Source: a virus
Virus record (IMG/VR): IMGVR_UViG_3300034071_002803
Location: 1 to 58,047 of that record
Reading direction: 5' to 3' (one strand)
Length of the DNA stretch: 58,047 nt
Every line of letters starts with the position of its first letter. Within the stretch, counting starts at the first letter, position 1. Shown here in pieces: positions 40,788 through 48,427 of the stretch. The notes beneath the pieces were generated by a model. It had not been told where the DNA came from and did no database searches. It saw only the letters and a program-made list of their open reading frames with translations. The position numbers and the translations under genes are program-made.

Positions 40788-40982
40788 CTATTCGTCGCCA
40801 GAGGAAATCCTCAATGGCATTGTTATCAGCCAAGCAAGAGTTAGAAGACCAAGGGTAATACCGACAAAGTTCCTGGTATCACCGTCAGGCAAAACAATCC
40901 ATCCTACAAGAAGACCAAAAATGGTCCACGACTGGCTGACAATGTCATTAACCGCTTGAACGGCTATGTCCTTCCAGTTCAT
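40788..40982 (-). CDS. small membrane protein, 64 aa (holin-like)
   Basis: AAAGGAGA precedes ATG 40982. Two hydrophobic segments (SWTIFGLLVGWIVLP and FVGITLGLLTLAWLITM) are separated by a short polar loop (DGDTRN), with short charged ends. Size and topology suit a small holin or antiholin. It faces the lysis genes across the terminator, so it may balance lysis timing. Confidence 0.7.
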   Translation of the reverse strand: MNWKDIAVQAVNDIVSQSWTIFGLLVGWIVLPDGDTRNFVGITLGLLTLAWLITMPLRISSGDE

Positions 40983-41082
40983 TTATTGACTTCTCCTTTC
41001 TGCGCCTTAAATACAGCATAATCAAAATTGGCTGCGCTTTTGATTTGCTTCTGTATGATCGCATTTTTAAAATCTTTTTGCA

Positions 41083-42843
41083 TTACTTTCCAATTCTCCC
41101 GTTTCGTATCCTTGCGGAATTAGATCGTTTATTTGATTGGTTGCGTTGCGGTTTATTTTTTTCGCCACCGCCACCGCCACCGCTAAATCCACCACCGTTG
41201 TTATTGCTTCTACTTGCAGATGCGGCAACTGCTGCCTGCGCAATTGTTGTCATAATTACTGCTGGGCCAACAATTGCCCTGGCTTCTTCCCGTTGCTCTT
41301 CGGTGATTTCATTTCCAAGATTCGCAACGGTGTCTACAGCATCGCCAACTGCGCCAGCAACAGCGTCAACAGCCTCGCTGACTGCTTCAGAGGCGGCCTC
41401 TACGGCTGCTCCAATTGTTTCTGCGACTACACTAGCAGCTTCGCCTATATCAGGCAGAGTGGATTCGGGTTCAACAGAAGGTAAAGGGCTGGGATCAGGA
41501 GATACGGAAGGAGCCGGCGAATCACTTGGCTCCACGGTTCCTTCGGGCGTCGGCTCGGGCTCGGAAGTCGGGTCTGGGGTTGTTCCTGGTTCATTTGTCA
41601 CCTCTGGGCTTGGAGTCGGCTCTGCAGTCGGCTCTGGAGTTGGATTTGGGGTGGGATTTGGGGTCGGCTCAATAGAAGGCTCTGGCGTGGGGGTAGGAGC
41701 CACGCTGGGGCTTGGTGATGGTGTTTCTGGGGCCGGAGTAGGGGTTGGCTCAAAAGTCGGCTCTGGGGTCGACGTAGGGGTTGGTTCGGGGGTAATTGTG
41801 GGCTCTGGAGTTGGCTCAGGCTCTGGGAGCGCATAGGTGCTTAGCCAGGATTCTGGAACCAACCCGTAGCCAGATGGTCCGCCGTACCAAAGTCTTGCGC
41901 AGGCGCCACCGACCCACTCATACATCCAAATAGAAATTGGCATAGACACTCCAGCCTGAAGGGTCGTGTACCCCTCATTTGGACCAGACCAATGGCCGCC
42001 ACATCCGTGCAAGTTCCAATCAGACAAAGCCACTTCTTCGCCAATAGTCATGTACCAGCCGTCATCGGACCAGTTCAGCCACTCCCACTGACCGCTTTCT
42101 GGAACAGTAATGTATCCATAGAAATGAACAAGAAAGAAGTCTGGGTCACATCCTTCTACCGCCGGACCGCCGCCCCAATCAAAATTAATTTGCGGGACAA
42201 TTCCCGAATAGCATGGCTCACCGCTAGGCGCCGTCTCCCAAGGATGAACATTTAAATCGTTGTAATTGTTGTAAACCTCCATGACCAATCCTGGAACATT
42301 GGGAACAGCAGTTTGCTCTGGGGTTGGTGTTGGCTCTGGCGTTGGCTCGGGGGTTGGTTCTGGCGTCGGCTCTGGCGTTGGTGTCCATGTTGCAGACGGC
42401 GTACCTGGCGCAAGCTGTGCGTCAAAGTTGCTGTGTAAATAATAGTGATTTCCATAAAAGCGATCTGCAGCTGGGTCTCCGCAGCACACGCCTGCTCGAA
42501 CTCGATACTCACCAGGGTTAACGGTGACCAAAATATTTGAAGCAAGAGAATGCGTTCCAACATGCTCCGTCCACGAGTCGTCGTTTGCCGCGATGAGATT
42601 GCCCTGGTCGTCATACAGCCATAGCATCGAGTCTACAATCCCTGAGCACCAGCCAGATGTTGTGTCGTCGCACAGGTCGGTCCAGATGTGAAGAGAGCCG
42701 CCTTCTGGGACAGAAATCCAGTAATCTTTTGTTGCGTCAACATAGTATGGCTCTGCAGCGTTAGCTATACTTGCAGAAGCTGAAAAAACAGTTGTAGCCA
42801 AGATAACCCACGAGGTTATAAGGGCGCGAATTTCTGTCCTCAT
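41083..42843 (-). CDS. secreted PA14-domain protein with long TPEP repeats
   Basis: The start is ATG 42843 with AGAGAGGA ahead. The N-terminus (MRTEIRALITSWVILATTVF then ASASIANA) is a signal peptide. A first beta domain with paired cysteines (WTDLCDDTTSGWCSG, RVRAGVCCGD) is followed by a TPEP linker, a PA14-like domain (FYGYITVPESGQWEWLNWSD ... MPISIWMYEW), then about 150 residues of Thr/Pro/Glu/Ser repeats, an Ala/Val helix region and a Gly/Asn/Lys/Arg-rich basic tail. PA14 domains often bind sugars. It may decorate the host surface or be a virion adhesin. It is unusual for a phage. Confidence 0.8.
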   Translation of the reverse strand: MRTEIRALITSWVILATTVFSASASIANAAEPYYVDATKDYWISVPEGGSLHIWTDLCDDTTSGWCSGIVDSMLWLYDDQGNLIAANDDSWTEHVGTHSLASNILVTVNPGEYRVRAGVCCGDPAADRFYGNHYYLHSNFDAQLAPGTPSATWTPTPEPTPEPTPEPTPEPTPTPEQTAVPNVPGLVMEVYNNYNDLNVHPWETAPSGEPCYSGIVPQINFDWGGGPAVEGCDPDFFLVHFYGYITVPESGQWEWLNWSDDGWYMTIGEEVALSDWNLHGCGGHWSGPNEGYTTLQAGVSMPISIWMYEWVGGACARLWYGGPSGYGLVPESWLSTYALPEPEPTPEPTITPEPTPTSTPEPTFEPTPTPAPETPSPSPSVAPTPTPEPSIEPTPNPTPNPTPEPTAEPTPSPEVTNEPGTTPDPTSEPEPTPEGTVEPSDSPAPSVSPDPSPLPSVEPESTLPDIGEAASVVAETIGAAVEAASEAVSEAVDAVAGAVGDAVDTVANLGNEITEEQREEARAIVGPAVIMTTIAQAAVAASASRSNNNGGGFSGGGGGGEKNKPQRNQSNKRSNSARIRNGRIGK

Positions 42844-43002
42844 TCGTCCTCTCTTTTGTTCTGGAGTACAACAATGGCCGCTAGCGCAACAAACAAATGC
42901 GAATTTGATCAGCATTTGCACTCCGTCGCAATTAAACGATATATCAAAACAAGCTGGAAATCCACAAGGTTAAAATTTACAAGTGTCTATCCTTGCGGAA
43001 TA

Positions 43003-43011
43003 TGGTAATAT
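43003..43011 (+). promoter_or_regulatory. extended -10 promoter, leaderless start
   Basis: TGG TAATAT (43003-43011) lies six bases before ATG 43018, which has no ribosome-binding site. This is the same leaderless geometry as at 20575 and 27617. Confidence 0.5.
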
Positions 43012-43017
43012 CTGTTT

Positions 43018-43716
43018 ATGGAGATTTTTGTACTAGCCGTTCTTTTTGGCTCTCTTTGGTTTAGCCAGTGGTTTTTTAGGAAGTTTTGGTTTCATCGGCA
43101 ATCTCTTGACATTGATGAAATAAAAAGACTTCCGGCTGATATTGTTTGCTCTCCAGTTGACGGGGTAATTGTTTACAAGAAAAGGGTTGATAACGGTCAA
43201 GCTTTTTCAATCAAGCTGAATAAACAGATTGGAGAGCCCTGGACTGGTGGCCAGAGCGGCTGGCTCATTGGGATATACATGAGTGTTTTTGACCGTCATT
43301 TTGTCATTGCGCCAACATCTGGCACAAACACTTCTCTTTACTTTAAAACCGACAAAAACTTGCCAATGATGGATCTTTTTGAGTATGTGCGGTTTTATGC
43401 ACTATCAATTACAAGCAAAAGAATGGCTGAAAACGCAGAGGAATATGTTGACAACAATGAACGCCTAAAGCTGGATTGGAGCTCTGGGATTAAAATGCTT
43501 GTAATAGGTGATGCTAATGTTAACAAGATTGACCAGGAGCCTGGCCTAGGTGACGGGGGAAGCATTTGGGCACGAGGGGACAAGCTTCTCTTTATTCGCC
43601 GTGGCAGCCAATGCGATATATTTATCCCAGACAGCGTCGGATCACCGATTAAATCAATTGCGGTTGGCAGAAAGGTAAAAGCTGGAACGCCAATTGCCGC
43701 AGGATGGAGGGGATAA
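43018..43716 (+). CDS. phosphatidylserine-decarboxylase-like protein
   Basis: An N-terminal hydrophobic helix (1-22) anchors the protein. SPVDGVIVY (45-53) and SVFDRHFVIAPTSGT (89-103) match the SPADG and LxxxDYHRxHxPxxG motifs of phosphatidylserine decarboxylases. Near the C-terminus IRRGSQCDIFIP (G196, S197) stands where the self-cleaving Gly-Ser-Thr triad that makes the pyruvoyl cofactor is expected, but with Gln in third place. The family decarboxylates phosphatidylserine to phosphatidylethanolamine. Whether it acts on lipid here or on another amino-acid conjugate is unknown. Confidence 0.75.
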   Translation: MEIFVLAVLFGSLWFSQWFFRKFWFHRQSLDIDEIKRLPADIVCSPVDGVIVYKKRVDNGQAFSIKLNKQIGEPWTGGQSGWLIGIYMSVFDRHFVIAPTSGTNTSLYFKTDKNLPMMDLFEYVRFYALSITSKRMAENAEEYVDNNERLKLDWSSGIKMLVIGDANVNKIDQEPGLGDGGSIWARGDKLLFIRRGSQCDIFIPDSVGSPIKSIAVGRKVKAGTPIAAGWRG

Positions 43717-43862
43717 TGTTTAACTTGCTATTTGTGCTATTTTTTGTTTTGGGGTTTTTGCTTAGATTTGAGAGTGGAAAAATTATTTCTGTCGCGGCTG
43801 GGCTTTGCCTTGGAGTAATTGCCAATGAGATTTATAAGTTTATTGTATGGGCAATAAGATGA
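43716..43862 (+). CDS. small two-helix membrane protein, 48 aa
   Basis: The ATG overlaps the previous stop (TAATG) and its TGA overlaps the next start (ATGA). The peptide has two hydrophobic helices (FNLLFVLFFVLGFLL and ISVAAGLCLGVIA) with a short charged loop. The double coupling strongly suggests translation. It may assist the membrane-anchored decarboxylase-like protein; the function is unknown. Confidence 0.7.
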   Translation: MFNLLFVLFFVLGFLLRFESGKIISVAAGLCLGVIANEIYKFIVWAIR

Positions 43863-44752
43863 AGTCTGCGGCAATACTATCGGCAGGCTCGCCTGGCTCC
43901 ATTGCGGTAATCAAAGTATTAAAAGAATGCGGGTATAAGGTTCACGGGGTTGATATTGACCCAAGGACTCCGGCAAAAAATCTTGTTGACTCGTTTGAGC
44001 TTAAGTCAGATCTTGAGCTGCGTGGGATTGAATCGCTTCAAGGTTTTGACTTTGTCCTCTCCTCAACAATTGAAGAGTTTGAGCTAATCGAGCGATCTGG
44101 GGCAAGACATCTTCAGCCAGGGGCAAAGGTATATGAGTCGTGTAGGGATAAGCTTGCAACGGCTGGTATTGCCTCAATGCATGGAATTAATCACCCAGTA
44201 ACTAGCGCATCCTGGCCCGGAAACGGATATAGCGGATATGTTGTTAAGCCAAGATTTGGCAGGGGCTCAAAAGGTCTATACATATCCAAAAAGCCGGTTG
44301 GCGCATTTTCTCATTTTGCAGAGTCTAGCGAGCCAATGATTATTCAGGACTTTATTGAGGGAAGAGAGTTTAATGTTGACGGCATCGCGGAGGACGGCAA
44401 CGGTATTTCCTGGTTTTGCCACTATTCCGACCTTATGCGTGGCGGCATAACGACAAAAGCAGAAACATTTGAAAACAAAAACATTAACAGCCTAGTTAAA
44501 AGTATTTGCGAAAAGTTTAATCTGCACGGTCTTTTTAATATTGGCGGGATTCTTGACGACGGAGGAAAGCCTTGGCTTATAGAAATTAACCCAAGGCTTT
44601 CCCCTGGCATTGTAATTGGGCATCTTGCTGGGGCAAGGCCAGTCTCTGCCTGGGAAAGCTTTATTGCAAAATCCCCAATTTCGTCTTCAGACTACAAGGC
44701 AAAATCTGGGGTTGTGGTGAGCAGGTATTTTGAGGAAGCTGTTATTAAGTAA
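43859..44752 (+). CDS. ATP-grasp ligase
   Basis: ATG 43859 overlaps the previous stop by ATGA; an ATG 12 bases upstream is less likely. The N-terminal fold (AAILSAGSPGSIAVIKVLKE) precedes the ATP-grasp core: YVVKPRFGRGSKGL (glycine-rich loop), MIIQDFIEGREFNVDG, and WLIEINPRLSPG (metal-binding Glu and Asn). These enzymes activate a carboxylate with ATP and join it to an amine or similar nucleophile. Together with the PIG-L deacetylase it could acylate an aminosugar. The substrate is not known. Confidence 0.88.
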   Translation: MKSAAILSAGSPGSIAVIKVLKECGYKVHGVDIDPRTPAKNLVDSFELKSDLELRGIESLQGFDFVLSSTIEEFELIERSGARHLQPGAKVYESCRDKLATAGIASMHGINHPVTSASWPGNGYSGYVVKPRFGRGSKGLYISKKPVGAFSHFAESSEPMIIQDFIEGREFNVDGIAEDGNGISWFCHYSDLMRGGITTKAETFENKNINSLVKSICEKFNLHGLFNIGGILDDGGKPWLIEINPRLSPGIVIGHLAGARPVSAWESFIAKSPISSSDYKAKSGVVVSRYFEEAVIK

Positions 44753-45710
44753 TTGAATTAATAATCTTTTCAATTGTGCTATTTACTGGCTCCCATCCCA
44801 ATACCCTCTTTGCCAAAGAAACATCTGCCACCAGAGAGGCTGGATCTCCCTCTCTCCTATTCTTAATGACAATATTTATTAGCTCTGGGTCTCTAGCAAT
44901 TTGATTGCCAATCTCTTGGGCGGCGTCAAATACGCTGGTTCCGGTTCCGCTTCCAATGTTTATTGCAATAAATCCATCTGATTGGCTTGAATCAAAATAA
45001 TTAAGCGCCATCACATGTGCATCAGCTATGTCAGCAACATGAACGTAATCCCTAACGGCGCTTCCGTCTGGGGTATCGTAATCGTCTCCGAATACAAAAA
45101 ATTCCAAGCCGCTATCTGCAGAGCTAATCATTCTTGGAATAAGGTGGGTTTCGTTTTGGTGAAGCTCTTTTGAGACGCTAGTTGCTCCGGCTACATTAAA
45201 ATACCTAAAGGCAATTGCCTTTAAATCATTTGACACAGATGCTGCCGCGAGAAGCCCTTCAAAGGCTACTTTTGTTTCTCCGTATGGGTTAATTGGCAGC
45301 AACGGAAATTCTTCCTTGATCGGGCTTGTGTTTGGCTGGCCGTACACGGCAGCGCTAGAGGAAAAGATAAATTCCTTAATTCCGCTGTCAACCGATGCCC
45401 TTAAAAGCTCAATGCTGTCTGCAACATTTGATTTGTAATATTCAATTGGGTTTTCAACGCTATCTTTTACAAGGCTTTTTGCTGCACAGTGAACAATAGA
45501 ACTGATTCCTTCAGCCTCAATGATATTTTTAATAGCTTCATAGTCCCCATAAGAGACCGGATAAAAAGAACTTTCTGGCGCAACAAGTTCGGTAAATCCG
45601 CTAGTAAAATTATCAGCTATTACTACTTTGTGTCCCGCTTTTATTAGCGCTTCTGAAACAGCAGATCCTACATATCCAGCTCCGCCAGTAACCAAGATGG
45701 CCTTATTCAT
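44745..45710 (-). CDS. galE: UDP-glucose 4-epimerase-like protein
   Basis: The NAD-binding motif GGAGYVGSAVSEALIKAGHKV, the catalytic SSSAAVYGQP (Ser-Ser-Ser) and NPYGETK (YxxxK), and the RYFNVAGA segment are those of extended short-chain dehydrogenases of the GalE type. A C-terminal INIGSGTGTSVFD and DPASLVADVSLAKRVLGW complete the family pattern. It would interconvert UDP-glucose and UDP-galactose and so feed the UDP-galactopyranose mutase at 9974. It overlaps the ATP-grasp gene convergently and the small gene upstream by 8 bases. Confidence 0.9.
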   Translation of the reverse strand: MNKAILVTGGAGYVGSAVSEALIKAGHKVVIADNFTSGFTELVAPESSFYPVSYGDYEAIKNIIEAEGISSIVHCAAKSLVKDSVENPIEYYKSNVADSIELLRASVDSGIKEFIFSSSAAVYGQPNTSPIKEEFPLLPINPYGETKVAFEGLLAAASVSNDLKAIAFRYFNVAGATSVSKELHQNETHLIPRMISSADSGLEFFVFGDDYDTPDGSAVRDYVHVADIADAHVMALNYFDSSQSDGFIAINIGSGTGTSVFDAAQEIGNQIARDPELINIVIKNRREGDPASLVADVSLAKRVLGWEPVNSTIEKIINSIT

Positions 45711-45876
45711 TTTCAGAAGTTTTAATGTTTTCCCTTTTTGCCTTGTTAGACCTATTTTCTTCTATCTCTTTGGCAAGAAGCTCAATTCTTGCATTGGCAG
45801 CGTCAAGCTGTATGACAAGATATCCAATTTTTCTAAAAAGATCCTCAACCGTAATTTCTTGTGCCATGTTATTCAT
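45703..45876 (-). CDS. small helical protein, 57 aa (twin 2)
   Basis: The start overlaps the previous stop by ATGA and the stop overlaps GalE. After MAQEITVEDLFRKIGYLVIQ it forms a charged coiled coil (ARIELLAKEIEENRSNKAK). The N-terminus shares ITVExLxxKIG with the gene just upstream, so the two are probably duplicates that diverged. The function is unknown; a coiled-coil assembly role is possible. Confidence 0.6.
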   Translation of the reverse strand: MNNMAQEITVEDLFRKIGYLVIQLDAANARIELLAKEIEENRSNKAKRENIKTSENE

Positions 45877-46013
45877 TCCCCCTCAATAGTTGTTTCTGGC
45901 GCTGGTGGGTTTGGATCAGTAAATACTCCATCAACAAGGACCCACCCAATTTGAACTGGGTCTTCCAGCCCTATCTTTGCAAGCAACTGCTCTACCGTGA
46001 TCTGTCCGTCCAT
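45873..46013 (-). CDS. small protein, 46 aa (twin 1)
   Basis: AGGGAGGAG precedes ATG 46013. MDGQITVEQLLAKIGLEDPV, then a short beta-type and Pro-rich tail. The N-terminal ITVEQLLAKIG matches the next gene. It is short, but the ribosome-binding site and the ATGA junction are good evidence of translation. Confidence 0.6.
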   Translation of the reverse strand: MDGQITVEQLLAKIGLEDPVQIGWVLVDGVFTDPNPPAPETTIEGE

Positions 46014-46022
46014 GGCTCCTCC

Positions 46023-47066
46023 CTACAGTGGGTCAAAACCAACATTAGCGTACCCGTCTGGGTACTTCTTCCTAATTATAGCAGACTTCAGGGAGACATG
46101 TGCGTACTTCTCGTACGCGACTACCTTGTCAAAGTTTTCCTCATAATATTTATTAAAGTTTATTTTCCCAAGGTACGCCACGGGGTTCTCGCCAGCAGCG
46201 TCTATCCCCTTAAAGCGCTCCCCGAGACCCTCATACATTGAGAAAACCTCTCCGACATTGAATCTAGCGCCGTGCGTTGGCGTGGACCACTCCCCGTACA
46301 TGTGATAAATCGGGCCAACCAGAAGGGGGTATACAAAACTGAACCCAAGGGACAGCAGCTCGATAGACTGAATAATCTCTTCTTCCCAAAAGACTAGGTT
46401 GTCTGGAAGGGTAATGTGCTGTGCCAACTCTTTGCTTCCAAACATAAATGCGGCGCATGTTTTTTGCGCTGGAGCAAACCCGGTTTGGGTTGTCATAATC
46501 TTCAGTGTTCTTGAGTACATTCCACATGGGTCAACATGTTGCCAGCTAGGGATTACACCATCAATCCACCATTTCCCCTCAGAAAATGCTGGATAGCCAA
46601 TATTTTTTTCCGCAAGGTATATCTCACTTGTGCCCCCTCCTGGATGGACATACTCAAGCGGCGTGGCCGTCAGAATGGTTCTCTTGTTTTTTGTAATGCG
46701 AGTCGCTTCCTCATACTTTTTTACGAGAATCTTGTCCCAGTCATTCACAAAATATGTATGGGCATCAACCTGTAGAAAATAGTCTTCGCCATCGTATAGG
46801 CTTGCGGCTAGGTTTCTCCCCCTAGCCACGCCCCAATTATCTCTTAGGCGGAAGCGTTGCATCTTAACCATTTTCGATGCTTCTGGGTCCTCAAGAACCA
46901 CAATGTCCTGTCTGGCCTGATCCCATTCCCCAAGATTGCCAACGAAGGCAATCCCAATTTTTATATCGTTATCTCCGGACCTGTTTTGCAGGCAGGATAG
47001 AACGGTGGTTGGAAGTTCTGTGTCCCAACCAAGAACAGATACAGAAACAAAAATCTTTGGCCGCAT
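46023..47066 (-). CDS. GlcNAc-transferase-like glycosyltransferase
   Basis: ATG 47066 is taken as start (the codon before it is TTG). IFVSVSVLGWDTELPTTVLS opens the fold, and NWGVARGRNLAASLYDGEDYFLQVDAHTYF is characteristic of the GlcNAc transferase family typified by eukaryotic Skp1 GlcNAc-transferase (DxH motif at 102-104). FMFGSKELAQ and VFWEEEIIQSIELLSLGF continue the pattern. It would move GlcNAc to a hydroxyl on protein or sugar. A PIG-L deacetylase elsewhere in the window could then act. The target may be DNA sugar or a fibre protein. Confidence 0.8.
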   Translation of the reverse strand: MRPKIFVSVSVLGWDTELPTTVLSCLQNRSGDNDIKIGIAFVGNLGEWDQARQDIVVLEDPEASKMVKMQRFRLRDNWGVARGRNLAASLYDGEDYFLQVDAHTYFVNDWDKILVKKYEEATRITKNKRTILTATPLEYVHPGGGTSEIYLAEKNIGYPAFSEGKWWIDGVIPSWQHVDPCGMYSRTLKIMTTQTGFAPAQKTCAAFMFGSKELAQHITLPDNLVFWEEEIIQSIELLSLGFSFVYPLLVGPIYHMYGEWSTPTHGARFNVGEVFSMYEGLGERFKGIDAAGENPVAYLGKINFNKYYEENFDKVVAYEKYAHVSLKSAIIRKKYPDGYANVGFDPL

Positions 47067-47072
47067 CAATGG

Positions 47073-47873
47073 TCACTTAAACTCTTTCTTCGACCAGAAC
47101 AACTTCCGGTAAGGAAGATGGAATACGCTTGCAAGGGTTGCGTCTATCTTACCCTTGCGCTCCTTAACGCGCTCCATACCCTCTTTCGTGTGTTCAATAA
47201 CCATCTCCCAATTTTCTCGTTTAAATGGCACAACCTGAACCAGCGGTGTCCCCACCGGTATAATCCCGTTAAAGTTTTTGTCTTTAAGGGCAATCATAAA
47301 ATTTAGCTTTGGAAAAAACCTATCTGAATCCATGACTCCTGGGACCACATCAAAGTACTCGTTTTGATCATTGAGTGGCGAGTGAAAAATTACCGAGTAC
47401 CCAGGTGCCGTCCTGACAATCCATGGGGTAAAGATTTTTAGAAGATGCTGCTCTTGCTTTTTGCTGTACGGGTGCTCCATCGCCTGCCCAAAGGGGTGAA
47501 AGCTGGCTCCGCTGTTTGGTGAGTCTGTTATTCTGCGCGGGTACGTAGCCGTTGTAATAACAGACGGCGCTGGGCAGACTTCTTCGTTTAGGTGGGCGCT
47601 TTCATTGTCCTTAGATTCGATGTAAATCTCCGCATGGGTCCTGATAGTGTAGCCAAGGGTCATTGAGTCAATAATTGGCTGGCAACGCTTGATACTGGCA
47701 TTATCCATGCCCGAGTTAATATTGACCTTTCGCTCCACTGAGTCCCCATCCGCCCCCCAGCCACCGTAAGCGTACATGTCCCGCCACCATTGCGGCATAG
47801 GCCGACCCGCTGGTCGCGGGTGGACACCATCGGGGATCTCATGCCAATTCCAAAACTTAATAATGTTGCTCAT
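47073..47873 (-). CDS. unknown family A, copy 1 (266 aa)
   Basis: This is one of three related proteins here (47073, 49520, 54606). Shared features in order: a basic/aromatic N-terminus with PMPQWWRDM, then IKRCQPIIDSMTLGYTI, an aromatic APGYSVIFHSPLND, VVPGVMDSDRFFP, and IIPVGTPLVQVVPFKRENWE. It ends FWSKKEFK, as does 54606. I do not recognise a function; it resembles uncharacterised phage proteins (possibly DUF6065-type). It is coupled by ATGA to the oxygenase-like gene upstream. Confidence 0.72.
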   Translation of the reverse strand: MSNIIKFWNWHEIPDGVHPRPAGRPMPQWWRDMYAYGGWGADGDSVERKVNINSGMDNASIKRCQPIIDSMTLGYTIRTHAEIYIESKDNESAHLNEEVCPAPSVITTATYPRRITDSPNSGASFHPFGQAMEHPYSKKQEQHLLKIFTPWIVRTAPGYSVIFHSPLNDQNEYFDVVPGVMDSDRFFPKLNFMIALKDKNFNGIIPVGTPLVQVVPFKRENWEMVIEHTKEGMERVKERKGKIDATLASVFHLPYRKLFWSKKEFK

Positions 47874-48427
47874 ATACCGCAGACTCCATTTTTGAAATTT
47901 GCCGACCAGAGATTAGAGAGGGAAATATTGTTTTCCTGGAGGTACTTCTGCTGAAGCGATTTTTGGTAGTAGCCCGTATGCAGCATTGCCATCTCATATC
48001 TTACGCCGGAAGTAACTGGCTCTAACGATTGCCGATACTCCCAACTACCGCTTGGGAAGATTATCGCGGAAAGCGGCTCTGGCTGATACTCGAATTCCTG
48101 ATTAGGAAATACAATCTTACCGTCGGTAAAGTTTCCGCCAAGATAGATGATGCTAGTCGCTATGATATGTTCTAATCCCGTGCCCAAATTAGTATATTCC
48201 ACCGGTTCTGATCCGCTTTGAGTGGGAAAAGCTTGCGCTTTCGCCGTAAACAAATAAGATTTCCAGCCAAGCTCCTCCCTGTGCTCCTCAAGAAGTTTAT
48301 CTGAGTACTTTTTAAGCATCCACTCCGTTGTTATGCTATTGCTTTTTCCTTCATCAATCAGCCGAATAACTTTTTCGGCGTCAGCTGGCTCGACAAAGTT
48401 TTGAAGTACTTTAATCCTGTGGCCCAT
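47870..48427 (-). CDS. prolyl-hydroxylase-like fold protein, degenerate active site
   Basis: ATG 48427 follows GGGAGGT. VLQNFVEPADAEKVIRLIDE, then IIYLGGNFTDGKIVFPNQ, YQPEPLSAIIFPSGS and SGVRYEMAMLHTGYY trace a 2-oxoglutarate oxygenase beta-helix of the prolyl hydroxylase type. The HxD motif is not visible where expected (EYTNLGTG) and the distal His is replaced (WEYRQSLEPV); the Arg (GVRY) remains. It may be inactive, or use other ligands. It lies between family A and a methyltransferase-like gene. Confidence 0.65.
   Translation of the reverse strand: MGHRIKVLQNFVEPADAEKVIRLIDEGKSNSITTEWMLKKYSDKLLEEHREELGWKSYLFTAKAQAFPTQSGSEPVEYTNLGTGLEHIIATSIIYLGGNFTDGKIVFPNQEFEYQPEPLSAIIFPSGSWEYRQSLEPVTSGVRYEMAMLHTGYYQKSLQQKYLQENNISLSNLWSANFKNGVCGI

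Noticed and set aside
41580-41830. Short tandem repeats considered as a CRISPR array
   Set aside because: Period is about 6-12 bases and encodes Thr-Pro-Glu-Pro repeats in frame; there are no spacers.
41045-41836. Long plus-strand frame rich in Ser/Gly/Val (263 codons)
   Set aside because: It is the mirror of the TPEP-repeat gene on the minus strand; the repeats keep several frames open and there is no ribosome-binding site.
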